64,000 nt of DNA from Rana temporaria (GCF_905171775.1 NC_053497.1:36645781-36709780); one strand, 5' to 3'; positions 21,991-33,693 are shown, numbered from the stretch's first letter. Numbers and translations are program-made. The notes: generated from the letters alone by a model not told the origin.

Positions 21991-22247
21991 CCCAGTTCAC
22001 ACTGGGGCGACTCGTCACAGCCGCCTGACAAGTCGCGTCCCATTGTAGTCAATAGAACCGTTCTAATAGGAACGACGCAAGTCGCTCCGACTTAGAAAAA
22101 GGTTCTTGTACGACTTAGGGGGCGACTCGGGGCGATTTGCATTGACTTCTATACAGAAGTTATTTTGCAAGTCGCCTTGGAAGTGGTCTTCAGGTCGCCT
22201 GGTCGAGTCACCCCGGAAGTCGTGCCACCCCTGTGTGAACCGGCACT
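21991..22247. mobile_element. GTTCACACTGGGGCGACT foldback MITE (family H)
   Basis: The left end GTTCACACTGGGGCGACTC mirrors the right end CACCCCTGTGTGAACCGGCAC. The interior repeats AAGTCG and GACTT modules. Relatives occur at 45720-45980 and 46990-47140. Confidence 0.65.
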
Positions 22248-22299
22248 AAGAAAGTTTCTTGTCAATCAAATGTTTAGAACCTTCATACACTTTTAACAA

Positions 22300-22948
22300 G
22301 TATGGGGAATAAGTCTACGCACTTTTTGGGCTTCTGACACACGCAGTAGAGGTTACCAGCTGTTTAAAGTAGAAAATAATACGATAACACTGACAAAGCA
22401 CTAAAGCAGGATGTTGTCCCTTCTCTAAAAGCTGACAGAAGGGAAGGAGAGAGTTAAAGTTCAGAGTCCATTGTGCAGGACAGAAACAGCAGATCCTCAA
22501 TGCAGCCTTCAGGGTGGAGCAGAGCTGCAAGCTTTAACTCCTCCATTACCCTGTCCTAGCTTAGAGGGAGCAGTGTTTGTGTGAGCCAACTTTACAGAGC
22601 ACAATCCCTTTTTTCCATTTCTATGCAAAAGCGTCCTGTGAGAGGCACAGCTCTCTATCCCACCCCCCAGAGCTCCCCTCCTCCCTTTGCTTTCACCTCC
22701 CCCAACCGCTTCAAATCCTTTAGTCCTCTTCATCTCTCCACATTGATTATCCAAGCCTGTCTACAGCTCCTCCCTCTCCTGATCCCAGCTCTCAGCCTGC
22801 TGAGTTCCCAGGAGTGCAGGGGTGTCTTTTTCACAAAGAGGGAGGGGGATAGAAAAAAAAAAAGCCCTTTTTAAAAAGTCTTCTCTGCCTTCCTGGTCAG
22901 AATACCTGTGCAGACCTGGCAAGGTGGACACCCTTTAACCAGAGGACC
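22300..22948 (+). promoter_or_regulatory. Probable promoter and 5' UTR zone of the RhoU-like gene
   Basis: This is a unique-looking, pyrimidine-rich stretch upstream of the start codon, with CCTCCCTTTG and CATCTCTCC tracts and no transposon ends after 22247. No TATA box can be placed confidently, and the transcription start is unknown. Confidence 0.35.
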
Positions 22949-23168
22949 ATGCCCCCTCAAGACCTGTCCATGGAGTACACGTCACACTTTGCACCCCCTG
23001 TGCCACCACACAATCCTAAGCCTCTACCTACAGATGGGTGTCAAGAGAGGAACCTGAAATGCGTGCTTCTGGGAGATGGTGCGGTGGGCAAGACCAGCCT
23101 TCTGGTCAGCTACACCACCAATGGCTACCCGACTCGATACATTCCTACGGCGTTCGATGACTTCTCAG
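22949..23168 (+). CDS. rhou-like: RhoU-like exon 1 (coding part)
   Basis: It encodes residues 1-73 plus one base of codon 74: the Pro-rich tail, P-loop and switch I. The start has A at -3. The donor is CAG/GTAGGT, phase 1. An unspliced read-through would add residues and then stop at about 23216. Confidence 0.92.
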
Positions 23169-26100
23169 GTAGGTTCACTCTTGACTGTATTGTGGTGGAA
23201 ATGATCAAGTTGACTTAATAGGTAAAAATTAGGTGTTTCCTATCCTTGTATCCGATTTAAATGATCTCTCCCTTGGAGGTACTGGTTTTCACCAACAAGC
23301 GCAAAACTGGGGTTAAATACATTTTAATATTTAGTGTTTGATTTCTTGAATGCAAACGTAATGATTCAGTAACAAAAAACACTGCTACAGAGTAAAAATT
23401 GAAAATTTCAGTTACATTTTTTAGTTTGTTGGTAAATCATTCTCTCCAGGTGGTAGCTTCTGAGAAAGATTTGTAATATGGGAGAGCAACTTGCAATCTA
23501 AGGAATATCTTCTCCTGTTTCATGTTCAAATGATCGGGATTCGGGAACAATACCGGATTAATCAAACCAGTGACCCAAAATGCTACCTTTATTTGTTCAC
23601 TCCCAAATTCCGAGAATTGTGAAAAAGTGAAAAGTGTGTTCATTTTGTTTGAAAAATAGGCCCTGTGTATAGTCCGGCATATCCCAGTTGGGTAAGCTTT
23701 CCATTGGGTTTAAAGTATTAGATTTAATCTGCATCTTAACCACATTGACAACTGGACACAAGTCAAGTTTCCCAAGTTTGTCAGTGATCTTTTACGAATG
23801 CTCACGCTCCATACATGGCCAGGTTGTTGTGTTAGATCCTTCAAACCATCTGTAAATACATATGCACGTATACTGAAACAATCTGGTCGCTCGATTCACG
23901 TCTGGTGACCCATTGTGTATGCAATATATTTGGGTCCCAAAGATTATTTATTTGCATTTAACCTGTTTGCTGGCTTTGCTATATTCTGATTACTAGGTCA
24001 GGCTAAGTTACCTGTTCTGGATACTTGTGATTGTAGCCGTATTAGTGCAATTGTGATAGAGAAAATTGAGTACTGTCAGTGATACTTTTTTTATTTGCAC
24101 TAACATACAATTTTTCAGGGCAAAATGTCCTGAAAAATAAATTTTTAGTGCAAATAAAAAAAGTATCACGGACAGTACTCAATTTTCTGGATACTTGAGA
24201 AAGTGATCCGATATTGGGGTTATTGTAAGTCGCCCCTGGGGGGAATTCTTGTTTCTACGATTCTGCTAACCAAGAATGTATCTTTAAGGCTAATATTTTT
24301 TGTAACTGGTTCGGACTAGATCTTATGTAACTTGCCATAGCGTCGCACATCACAGCTCTGCCCATGCAAATGCTGTATTTTTTTTAGCCCTTATCTAGAT
24401 AATATTCATGTGCCCGTAATAACAATTTTACTATAGTTTCTGTGTTATTACATTTATAACATGGCGTGGTGTCATTTTACTTCATTGTCTCAGCAATATA
24501 GTGTTACATAATGGTTTTATAACCCCATCACTTTATTATATTGCTTGGTTTTACTGGTTTGTCCATGGAGGAAGTAAAGAGTAATTCATGCACAATGCAG
24601 CACTCTGTCTGTATGCAGATCCAGGGTCCACAATGAAAGGTCATGTCCTGCCAACTCCTCCCCAGGGCAAACAGAATGACATCATTTTCCAATCAGCAGT
24701 ATACAACAGCCCAGGGTGATGGGGCCCCCGCTACACAGGGGGCACTAATCCTATGTATGTTAATGTTTTCTTTTTTCTTTCTTGCAGCTCTGGTGCAAGT
24801 TGACAACACCCCAGTGAAGCTGCAGCTGTGTGATACCGCAGGCCAGGTAAGAGTTCAGTCAAGCTAGGAATGTCATGTATATGGGGATAGCTCGGTTCTA
24901 CGGCTCATAGTTCTGTGTTAGTGCGTCACCCTGCAGAGGAGGGAGGGGCACGCCAAACTTGACACAGTTCTTCTAAGCTTGGGTATGTCAGGTACGGTGT
25001 GGTTTAGCAGTGCAGGTACGGAGCAAGCAGACTCCATGTTTCATGGTTCCCTTCTATTGCTGTCACCCTGCAGTGGGACAAGTAGACTCCAGGCCTCATA
25101 GCTTTCTTTTGTTTGTATCTCCCTGCAGTAGGAGGGACAGATTCCACATCTCCTAATTCTCTTATATCTAAACCACCCTGCAGAGGTGCACACTCCATAC
25201 CACATAGAGCCCTTCCATCTGTGTCCCCCTGCAAAGGGAGGTGCATACTCCATGTCACATAGATCTTCTCATCTGTGTCCCCCTGCAGAGGGAGGCGCAT
25301 ACTCCATGTCACATAGATCCTCCCATCTATGTCCCCCCTGTAATGGAAATGACAGACTCCATGTTGTATAGATCCCTTCCGTCTGTCACCCTGCAGTGGG
25401 AGGGACAGACTGCCTATCTCATAGCTCTCTTGTATTTCATGTTACCCTTCAAAGTGACATGCTGTCCTAGATTAAAATATAAACAATAAATCCTGGCGTA
25501 TAATTTACATTTTATTGTTCCCTGCTGCCACTGTCACTCTGGGTGGTAGGGTCCATATCGAAGGGTTTGCTGGGAGGAAACAATGCCACTGTGCTAATAC
25601 CAGCACATCGCACATCGTTTACTTTTTTGTTAGACTGTTATGGTACAGATCTGTTAGCGAAAGAATTGTGGGAATAAATCGATTGCATTGCACCACATTG
25701 TACTGAAAAAAGTGCTGCAAGTATTGTTTTTTCAGCCCACTTTGTGAACTGGCCTCATAGGGAACAAGGCTTTCTGTCTTGTCCTGCATTGGGACTAGAC
25801 AAGGCTGCTCAGTGCAGTCCCAATGCACCCTGTCTACGTCACATTATAGTGGAAGGGGAAAAAACACATTTCTCATAGCTCCCTTCTTTTTGTGTCACCC
25901 TGTGGTGGGACGGTCCGGGTTCCATGTCTCAAAGCAACCAACTGTTTGTGTCACCCTGTAGTAGAATGGTCAGGTTCCAAGTCTCAAAGCACCCAACTAT
26001 CTGTATCACCCTGTAGTGGGAGGGTCAGGTTCCAAGTCTCTAAGCGCCCAACTGTCTGTACCACCCTGTAGCAGGAGGGTCAGGTTCCAAGTCTCAAAGC

Positions 26101-27324
26101 ACTCAACTATCTGAGTCACCCTGTAGCGGGAGGGTCAGGTTTCAAGTCTCTAAGCGCCCAACTGTCTGTACCACCCTGTAGCGGGAGGGTCAGGTTCCAA
26201 GTCTCAAAGCACCCAACTATCTGTATCACCCTGTAGCGGGAGGGTCAGGTTCCAAGTCTCTAAGCACCCAACTGTCTGTACCACCCTGTAGCGGGAGGGT
26301 CAGGTTCCAAGTCTCAAAGCACTCAACTATCTGTGTCACCCTGTAGTGGGAGGGTCAGGTTCCAAGTTTCAAAGCACCCAAGTAGTGTCTGTCACCCTGT
26401 AGTGGGAGGGTCAGGTTCCATGTCTCATAGCTCCCTTTTTTCTGTTTCACCCTGCAGTGGAAGCATCAGACTCCATGTCTCATAGCTCCCTTCTGTCAGT
26501 GTCACCCTGTAGAGGAAGGGACAGTCTCCCTGTCTCATAGTCCACTTCTGACTGTGTCACCCTGTAGTTAGCGAGTCAGGTTCCATGCCTCATAGCTCTT
26601 TTCTGTCTGCGTCACCCAGTAGTGGAAGGAACAGATTCTCTACACCCCTCAGTCACGTGGCCCTGTAGTGAAAGCAACAGATTCCATTTTGCATAGCTCC
26701 CTTCTGTCTGTGTTACCCTGTAATGGATGGTCAGTTCTATATCTCATAGCTTTCTTCTGTCTGTAATATTCTGCACTAATAGGAACAAAACCCATTTGTT
26801 TCTTTCTAGCGTCCACTTTTCTCTACGGTTTCAAAGAACAGAAATAAATGTAATCTTTTCTACTTTTCCAGGATGAATTTGACAAGCTGCGCCACTTTTG
26901 TTACCCAAAAACCGACGTCGTCATCCTGTGCTTCAGCGTGGTCAGCCCATCGTCCTTTCAGAATATATCAGAAAAGTGGATTTCTGAGATCCAGTGTCAC
27001 TGCCCCAATGTGCCAGTCGTTTTAGTGGGTACTCAGTGTGACCTTCGGGAGGACGTCAAAATCATGATCCAGCTGGCACGGTACCGGGAAAAACCTGTAC
27101 CCCTATCCTCTGCCAAAGCCCTTGCTGAGAAAATCGGGGCTGTGGGTTATGTTGAATGCTCCGCTCTTACTCAAAAGAATCTGAAAGAGGTGTTTGACAT
27201 GGCCATCTTTTCTGCCCTCCGTTTTTCTGACCTTCAAAACCAGAGGGAGAGAAAAGTGGCCGCTACTGCCAGCAAAATGAAAACGCTATCCAAAGCTTGG
27301 TGGAAAAAGTATGTGTGTGTATAG
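22949..27324 (+). CDS. rhou-like: Rho-related GTPase, RhoU/Wrch-1-like (three coding exons, 243 aa)
   Basis: Joining 22949-23168, 24788-24846 and 26872-27324 gives 244 codons including the stop; all junctions are GT-AG (phases 1 and 0). The protein has a Pro-rich N-terminus (PPVPP, 16-20), P-loop GDGAVGKT (42-49), switch I YIPTAFDDFS (64-73) with Thr67, DTAGQ (89-93), TQCD (147-150) and SAL (190-192). The ALTQKNLKEVFD block and C-terminal SKAWWKKY follow. LQLCDTAGQDEFDKL and SEKW..EI.CHCP resemble RhoU more than RhoV, whose equivalent reads ELWDTAGQ. RhoU-type proteins are fast-cycling GTPases at membranes that act on PAK-type effectors and cell shape. The end is YVCV rather than the usual CCFV, leaving one Cys for palmitoylation. 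The length is slightly below human RHOU (258 aa). It could also be a RhoU paralogue. Confidence 0.93.
23169..24787 (+). other. RhoU-like intron 1
   Basis: 1,619 bp, GT...TTTCTTGCAG. It holds a 126-bp near-perfect palindrome at 24061-24186 and no other recognised feature. Confidence 0.85.
24061..24186. repeat. Near-perfect palindrome in intron 1
   Basis: The arm GAAAATTGAGTACTGTCAGT... mirrors ...ACGGACAGTACTCAATTTTC around a CAGGGCAAAATGTCCTG centre. A 13-bp direct repeat TTCTGGATACTTG lies at 24015-24027 and 24185-24197, so the hairpin may be part of a small insertion. Confidence 0.8.
24788..24846 (+). CDS. rhou-like: RhoU-like exon 2
   Basis: 59 nt, acceptor TTGCAG, donor CAG/GTAAGA. It completes codon 74 as Ala and encodes up to Gln93, ending exactly at DTAGQ. 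Residue 93 corresponds to the catalytic Gln61 of Ras-type GTPases. Confidence 0.92.
24847..26871 (+). other. RhoU-like intron 2
   Basis: 2,025 bp, GTAAGA...TTTTCCAG. Most of it is an expanded minisatellite (see 25020-26790). Confidence 0.85.
25020..26790. repeat. About 55-bp minisatellite in intron 2
   Basis: The consensus contains TCACCCTGTAGTGGGAGGGT then CAGGTTCCAAGTCTCAAAGC then CCAACTATCTGT. The best-conserved part, 25890-26420, has about ten units alternating between a CTAAGCGCCCAACTGTC form and a CAAAGCACCCAACTATC form. The outer parts are degenerate versions (ACTCCATGTCTCATAGCTCC). Confidence 0.9.
26872..27324 (+). CDS. rhou-like: RhoU-like exon 3 (terminal coding exon)
   Basis: 453 nt including the TAG at 27322-27324. 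It encodes residues 94-243, beginning DEFDKLRHFCYP, with the Rho insert region, the G4 and G5 motifs and the C-terminal basic tail ending WWKKYVCV. Confidence 0.93.
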   Translation, partial: DEFDKLRHFCYPKTDVVILCFSVVSPSSFQNISEKWISEIQCHCPNVPVVLVGTQCDLREDVKIMIQLARYREKPVPLSSAKALAEKIGAVGYVECSALTQKNLKEVFDMAIFSALRFSDLQNQRERKVAATASKMKTLSKAWWKKYVCV

Positions 27325-28110
27325 ACTCTGAGCCATTTTCTTGACTCGCAGCCAAGTGCCTTATGACAAGAGCTAGCACTCAAGACCAAACAAGAGGCCA
27401 TTCCTGGACTAATGTTCTCAAATTCCCAGGTGCATTAAAATGAGGTGGGGCACGGACTGAACAAATCACAAAGCCCTTGGGAGAGACTGTACCTGGGCAC
27501 TACACTAACCTACATAACGACCTTCTGACATTCATTCTTTGAGGGATATATCCAAATTGCACCTATGTTTACACTGGATAAGATTCCGAGATGAAATAGG
27601 TCAGAAAGAAGCTTGGTGACCAGGATGGTGCCTATACAGGACTAATATAATGATTATTTTGATAAGCTGCCTTCTGATGGTGGCTGAATTTCTTAAATAG
27701 CTTCTGTTTTAAGGAGCGTGCAAAAAATTGGCTTCTAATACTATGTATTAGCATTGACACCTGTGTCTGTGAGCTAAAGGATGACTTGACCACTTGTACT
27801 GTTTAAACCAAGTAGACTGCTTGGCCAACCTAAGACTCTGCAGCTGCTGTGAAACTGCAAATCATGACCTGCTGGGACTTGTTGTTCTGTAGCAGTGAAG
27901 GAGGCTAGGCTTACTCAAATCTTTTTCAGTCGCTTCTTCCATAGATATAAGTGTGCGGTCATCCTTTGCCATAACACATCCGATTCCTGTTTCTATCCGT
28001 CTCTTTAATGAAGCTTTAAAAGCATTTGTTTGGGACAAAAATTATCTCATTTCATGTGATTCTGTTTTCAAATAAAATCACTTTTTGTAAATGAAAGTAC
28101 TGTCTGGTCT
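27325..28110 (+). other. RhoU-like 3' UTR
   Basis: Unique sequence after the stop up to the poly(A) signal. It contains a CTGCTGGGACTTGTTGTTCTG motif (27870) of a kind seen in old repeats. Confidence 0.6.
28071..28076 (+). terminator. Poly(A) signal of the RhoU-like gene
   Basis: AATAAA, followed within about 30 nt by a TGTCTGGTCTTTG GT-rich downstream element. It is the first strong signal after the stop codon. Confidence 0.65.
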
Positions 28111-28444
28111 TTGCTGTCACGGTGAACTAATACATACTGGCTAGAAAAATTCTTAGCAAATTAATAAACAGGCTTAGTGCAATTGAAAAGTGGTCAGCTA
28201 TGTGCTCTTATAGCGTTGGGGACCTGGGTCTTGATGTCCACCAAGGACACCATGTGAAAGCTGCTTGTATGTGCTTTTTCTGTGTGTGTGTTCTCCAGTT
28301 GCGCAGATTTCCTTCCACAAACATAACCAATTCTCCCAGGCTTCAGATATGGGGAAAAAAGGAACACCTTTAAATACGTAATATATAGGCAATAGCCATA
28401 ACCCTCCTACACCCCACAATTAAGTAGGCCACGTATAGTAGAAG

Positions 28445-28795
28445 TTCAAATCCTAACTATACTTAAATCTGCTCCCTTTCGAAGCCTATTCTAACTACCC
28501 TGTGAAAGGAAAGATATCTATACTTACCTATACTGAGGTTGCTCTGGTCCGGTCACACGATCTCTCCAAAGGCCAGTTTTAGTGAAGAGGAGAGATCGCC
28601 GACAACAACTGCCCATAGACTTAGTATGGGGAATCCATTGCTTGCTGTCCCTCTTCTACATTGAAGCTGGCGCTGGAAGCCGATCATGTGACCGGAGTGC
28701 CCTCGTCATAGGTAAGTATTGACATCTTTTCATTACAGGGTAGTTAAATAGACTTAGAATAGGGGTGGGAGCAGGTTTAAATATAATTAGAATTT
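28445..28795. mobile_element. Foldback MITE
   Basis: The left end has AAATCTGCTCCC, CTATTCTAAC and TACCCTGTGAAA. Complements AGGGTAGTTAAATAG, TTAGAATAGG and GGGAGCAGGTTTAAAT lie at the right end. GGTCCGGTCACACGATC also has a counterpart GATCATGTGACCGGAG. Superfamily not assigned. Confidence 0.6.
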
Positions 28796-29158
28796 GCCGG
28801 GACTTCCAATTTAAAGCTGTAGAATGATCACTTAAACCCTAGGAAAATATGCAAACTCTCGGCGGTTGGCCTTGGCGCAGAGCGGCCGTGTATTTGCGTA
28901 CCAATAAGCAGACACAGCTGTGCCGAGCGCGAGCCCTGCGCGCTCCTGGCACAGTTACTGGTGGCTAATGGAAAGCTCCCATTTCTTCTTGCGATCAGGA
29001 GCTATCTGATCATGTGATCACTGTGACAGCCAATCATGGTAGTTACATGATCATAAACCCCGCCCCGCCTCCTGGCATCTAAAACCCCTTAAAGGGGCCC
29101 GGGAGGTGCCGGCGCAAAAAGGTTAAAGGGTATGGAAACCCTAACAATTAATTTCTTA

Positions 29159-29428
29159 GGCCCCGTACACATGTCCGAGAAACTCGACGAGCAAAACACA
29201 TCGTTTTGCTCGTCGAGTTCCTTGTGAAGCCGCCGAGGATCTCGGCGAGCCAAGTTTCCCCATTGACTAACGAGAAAATAGAGAACATGTTCTCTATTTG
29301 GCTCGACGAGTTCCTCGTCGGCTTCCTCGGCCAAAAGTGTACACACGACCGGGTTTCTCGGCAGAATTCGGCTCTGATTGAGTTTCTGGCTGAATTCTGC
29401 TGAGAAACTCGGTCGTGTGTACGGGGCC
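29159..29428. mobile_element. GGCCCCGTACACACG palindromic MITE (family B)
   Basis: The ends GGCCCCGTACACATG and CGTGTGTACGGGGCC enclose a 270-bp palindrome with GAGAACATGTTCTC at its centre, in reverse orientation relative to the copy at 15546. Flanking triplets are TTA and TAA. Confidence 0.75.
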
Positions 29429-29825
29429 TAATACTTTGTCTATTTTGGTCCGTTAGAAAACCACCGAAAGTATTTTGTTATATCTGTTCAATAAGCGCAA
29501 AAAAAAAATACCAGTTGACCTTGCTAGAAATCTAATGAACTAATAGCTTCCTGTGCTACAGTCTTACCAGTCATCTCTTGAGAACTACAGAGCCCCTCCC
29601 ATCTATTTTATAGAGATGTGGAAAGGGAGAGGTTTCTGTAGTTCTCTCCTTGGGTGAGATCACTGCTTCTCAATAGATACAGTACAGTAAGTAACCTCTG
29701 TCAAACTAGGGAAGGAAGTGAGTTTAGTGGAGGGATCACCAGGTGCTAATGACGTAAAGAACTAAAAAAAAAAAACAATAAATGCAGCCACCACATCTAA
29801 AGTCTGGTAAGCTACAATATACTGT

Positions 29826-29960
29826 ATTATTATTATTGTATTATTATGCAGGATTTGTATAGTGCCAAGAGTTTGCGTAGCACTTTACATAGTGAGGGCA
29901 TACAGTACAGTTGCATTACAATTCAATACATTCTTACCGTAAAGAGCTTACAATCTGAAA
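29826..29960 (-). mobile_element. SINE 3' fragment
   Basis: TGTATAGTGCCAAGAGTTTG, GCACTTTACATAG and AGAGCTTACAATC match the 3' portion of the SINE at 5679-5991. Confidence 0.5.
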
Positions 29961-30479
29961 GAGAGGGTTCAAGTGATACAAAAGGTAATATCTATGGGGC
30001 AAGAGCTGATTACATTATTGTTCTTGAGTACTTTCCACCCACCTCAACTTTACCTTTAGATTTTATCTAATTCATATTAGAGTTTTAAAGCAATCAATAG
30101 AATAACCTGAGATATATATGAGAGGTTTACCACTTTAAAGACTATGGCAATTAAATATAACATTTATTGACAGATTTTTACACCACAAGTAAAACAAGTT
30201 GGGAAAGTTGGGAGATATAAAATGTCTCATAGTTATACAAAAAGGTTGATGGGACATTAGGGGTGCTTGAAATAGACAATTACACTACATACAGTATATA
30301 AAAGAATGACAATTTATTAAATGAAAACATTAAAATTTTCATAAAAAAAAAAAGGCGGGAAATGATCTTAATTTTTCAGCTGTACTATAAGTGAGTGTTC
30401 TTCAATGGATGTGGTGGCAATTATAGGTCATCACTTACCCACCTTACCACATCTCATAGTTGTAGATCTAAAATCCGTT
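29961..30479. other. AT-rich intergenic stretch
   Basis: Nothing recognised. Confidence 0.4.
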
Positions 30480-31411
30480 TAAGCAAAGATAGAAATCTGT
30501 ACACACAAGTGGAATTTCTGTCGGGAAAAAAGTTGGATGTTTTTTCTGACAGAATTCTGCTCAAGCTTGGCTTGCATACACACGGTCACACAAAAGTTCT
30601 CAGAACTGTCGAGCGTTAAAGCGGGGGTTCACCCTAAAAGAAAAACATTTCTACCATGCCATCCAGCATACTAGCGCGAGCTACAGTATGCCTTTATTTA
30701 ATTTTTTTTTGCGCCATACTCACAGTTTAATCCCATAGTTACGTTTCAGCGGGGAGTAGGCGTTCCTATGCAGAGGGGAACATGATTGACGGCCGGCTAT
30801 GGCGCGTCACGCTTCCCGAAAATAGCCGAAATAGGACTTGGCTCTTCACGGCGTCTGCACAGTCAGCTCCTAGTCTGTGCGCAGGCGCCGTATAGCGCTG
30901 TGAAGAGCCGAGTCCTACTCCGGCTATTTTCGGAAAGCGTGACGCGCCATAGACGGCCGTCAATCATGTTCCCCTCTGCATAGGAACGCCTACTCCCCGC
31001 GGGGAGTCTGAAACGTAACTACGGGATTAAACTGAGTACGGCGCAAAAAAATAAAAATAAAGGCATACTGTAGCTCACGCTAGTATGCTGGATTTCATGG
31101 TGGAAGTTTTTTAGGGTGAACCACCGCTTTAAGAAAGCAGTGACGTACAACACTACGACGAGCCGAGAAAAAGAAGTTCAATGCTTCAGAGCATGCGTCT
31201 AATTGTTTCCCAGCATGCGTGTTTTTTTCCCCGTTCCATACAGACAAACGGATTTTCCGATAGGAATTTTTACCGTCGGAAAAATTGAGAACCTGCTCTC
31301 AAACTTTTGCTGGCGGAAATTCCGACAGCAAAAGTCTGATGGAGCATACACACGGTCGGAATTTCCAATGAAAAGCTCACATCAGATTCCGCTCGTGTGT
31401 ATGAGGCATTT
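30480..31411. mobile_element. CGGAATTTC-type MITE (family G) split by an M1 element
   Basis: Outer parts 30480-30615 and 31133-31411 carry GGAATTTCTGTCGG and CACACGGTCGGAATTTCC motifs, forming one foldback element. The M1 element at 30620-31128 sits inside it between TTAA duplicates. A second family G fragment is at 33440-33693. Confidence 0.6.
30620..31128. mobile_element. Palindromic TTAA MITE (family M1), complete
   Basis: TTAA lies at 30616-30619 and 31129-31132. The ends AGCGGGGGTTCACCCT and AGGGTGAACCACCGCT are inverted. The arms pair over about 250 bp (for example GGCGTTCCTATGCAGAGGGGAACATGATTGACGG and its complement). Confidence 0.85.
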
Positions 31412-32026
31412 AGTTTTTATGTGTTTTAGCGTTGGGAAGGAAAGCTGGGAGAGATCCTTGCTGTAGCGCACCACAAATGCATGCCAAAAGCCTTGGGAAT
31501 ATTTAAAAAGCACTTGTGGCATGCTTTCATTGACTTGAATGGAGGCATTTGGCAAGCTTTGCAAGTTATAAAACCTGACAAATGTTGCAGGCAAAATTCA
31601 GGCAATGTGATGCAAACGTGTTGCGTGTACTAGAGACCATTCACTATTGATGTAAAGAACAGGCATTTGCTTTACAAAACATTCATTACGTGCAGAAAAA
31701 GTCTGTTCTTTACGCTTGTATGAACAAGTCTTGGGGACATTTGATGGCAAGCGCCTTTTATCTTTCACTTCCTGCCGGCTAAGTCACTGCCTTGGAACAA
31801 GCTTGTACATATCGGAGATGCCGATGCATATTCTAGGAACACGCTTGGTCCATGTAAGTGACTTACTAAGTAGGGAGCAGGATGCAAGCCTTGGGGCTCA
31901 CACCTTCAAAAAACAAGTCAGAAATAGCAGCTCCTATATTTTTATTCTGCAATATTCCACCATTCACACTTGTGTCACACTGTTCATGTACATAGTAAAG
32001 AGCTAATGATGAAAGATGGGCTTTAA

Positions 32027-33427
32027 CGCCCAGCCACCGCACGTATGCATTCATGGCGACAGGCAGGGCTCAAGTCCTGCGGGAACGCGTGGGAACGGAG
32101 TTCCTGCACTTTTTTCACAGCAGGAACTCCGTTCCCTTTGCAGGACTAGAGCAGCCGAGAGCAGCCGTGACGCCCGAGCTAATCTTTCACTAAGCGGCGA
32201 TGCCCAGCTCGAGTCACTGCAGGGGCAGGCGAACCTTAGTAATCCTTTGTTACTGGCCGCTTCCCGTATATGGATTCATCGGGTATTCCGTCACTTCCTC
32301 GATGCCGCAATGTCTCCTGGGAGCTTTTGTCATTGTTCCCGGGAGACATTGCAGAGGTCTGTCGCGAGTTATCGTGGGATTTAGAAAGAACTTGGATTAC
32401 TATGGTACAGTGGATCGAAAAAAAAAAACATGCGGTTTAGTAATTATGCATATGAGCGTATAATTTTTATTTTTTTTTTGTTTGGTGGGGGAGTGGATCT
32501 TTGGTGGGAGTTCCCACACTTTTTTTCCCAGGACTTGACCCCTGGCGACAGGAGATTGTGTGCTAAGAGCGTGCTCCCAGCACACTGATGGAGCTGTCAA
32601 AGCTTCTGATCAGGACAGGCTCCCAACCATGTGACCAATGTAAGAGCCAATCACAGTGGCTGTCAGACTATCCAAACAGGGATTACATCTGATAGGATAT
32701 AGCCGCCATTCGGCCAAACAATTTTCTGCCCAACTTATCTTAGATCAACCAATGTCAGGCAGAAGGATGCCCACAGGACCATCCTCGGCTTGAATTTTGT
32801 TCAGTTCATTAAGACCACCCGCAATTGTTCCACAGAGAGACAGAACGATAATCTGCCAATGTACACAAAACAGATCCCCGTTCTGACAGGGGAGTAGAGA
32901 GAGATCGTCCCTAGGGAGTGTTAACTCCTTTCCTGCCAGTGTAATTTATACAGTAATCAGTGGCTATTTTTAACTCTGATCACTATAATAATGTCACTGG
33001 TCCCAAAAAAAGTCTGATCTGTCTACCGCAATCCTGCTAAAAATCGTTGATCACCGGGATAACTAGTACAAAAAAAAAAAATGCCCTATTTTGTAGACGC
33101 TATAACCCTTTGCGCAAACCAAGCAATATACGCCTATTGTGTTTTATTTTTTACCAAAAAAATGTATAAGAATACATATTGGCCTAAACTGATGAAGACA
33201 TTTTTGGGGGAGGATATTTATTATAGCAAAATGTAAAAAATATAGTTTTCTTTTTCAAAATTGTCAGCTTTTTTTTGTTTATAGCGCAAAAAATAAAAAA
33301 AACTCAGAGGTGATCAAATACCACCAGATGAAATCTCTATTTGTGGGAAAAAAGGACATACATTTTGTATGGGGACAACGTCGCACAACCGTGCAATTGC
33401 CAGTTAAAACGATGCAGTGCCGTATAG
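32027..33427. mobile_element. piggyBac-like non-autonomous element (family F), truncated, split by a hAT
   Basis: The left end after TTAA (32023-32026) reads CGCCCAGCCACCGCACG. The downstream body at 32930-33427 shares a long conserved tract with 35778-36736 and 53495-54461: GCGCAAACCAA, TTTATTATAGCAAAA, GAGGTGATCAAATACCACC, CGTCGCACAACCGTGCAATT. The right end is lost next to the family G fragment. Confidence 0.6.
32064..32544. mobile_element. hAT element, 8-bp TSD GCGACAGG
   Basis: The termini CAGGGCTCAAGTCCTG and CAGGACTTGACCCCTG are inverted. The direct repeat GCGACAGG lies at 32056-32063 and 32545-32552. It is nested inside the family F element, so it inserted later. Confidence 0.9.
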
Positions 33428-33439
33428 CAAAAAAAAATT

Positions 33440-33693
33440 GGAAGAAATCCCGACCGCCAAGAACGCAGTGATGTACAACACTACGATGAGCGGATTTGCA
33501 TACAGACGATCAGAATTTCCGTCAAGAACTTTTCCCGTCGGAAAATTTGAGAACCAGCTCTCAAATTTTTGCTGTCGGAAATTCCGACAGAAAATGTCCG
33601 ATGGGGCCTACACACGGTCAGAATTTCTGACCAAAAGGTCACATCAAACTTTTCTTGTCAGAAATTCCAATCGTGTGTATGCGGGGCATTAGA
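33440..33693. mobile_element. CGGAATTTC-type MITE fragment (family G)
   Basis: It shares GCAGTGATGTACAACACTACGA, CCGTCGGAAAATTTGAGAAC and CACACGGTCAGAATTTC with 31133-31411. Confidence 0.55.
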
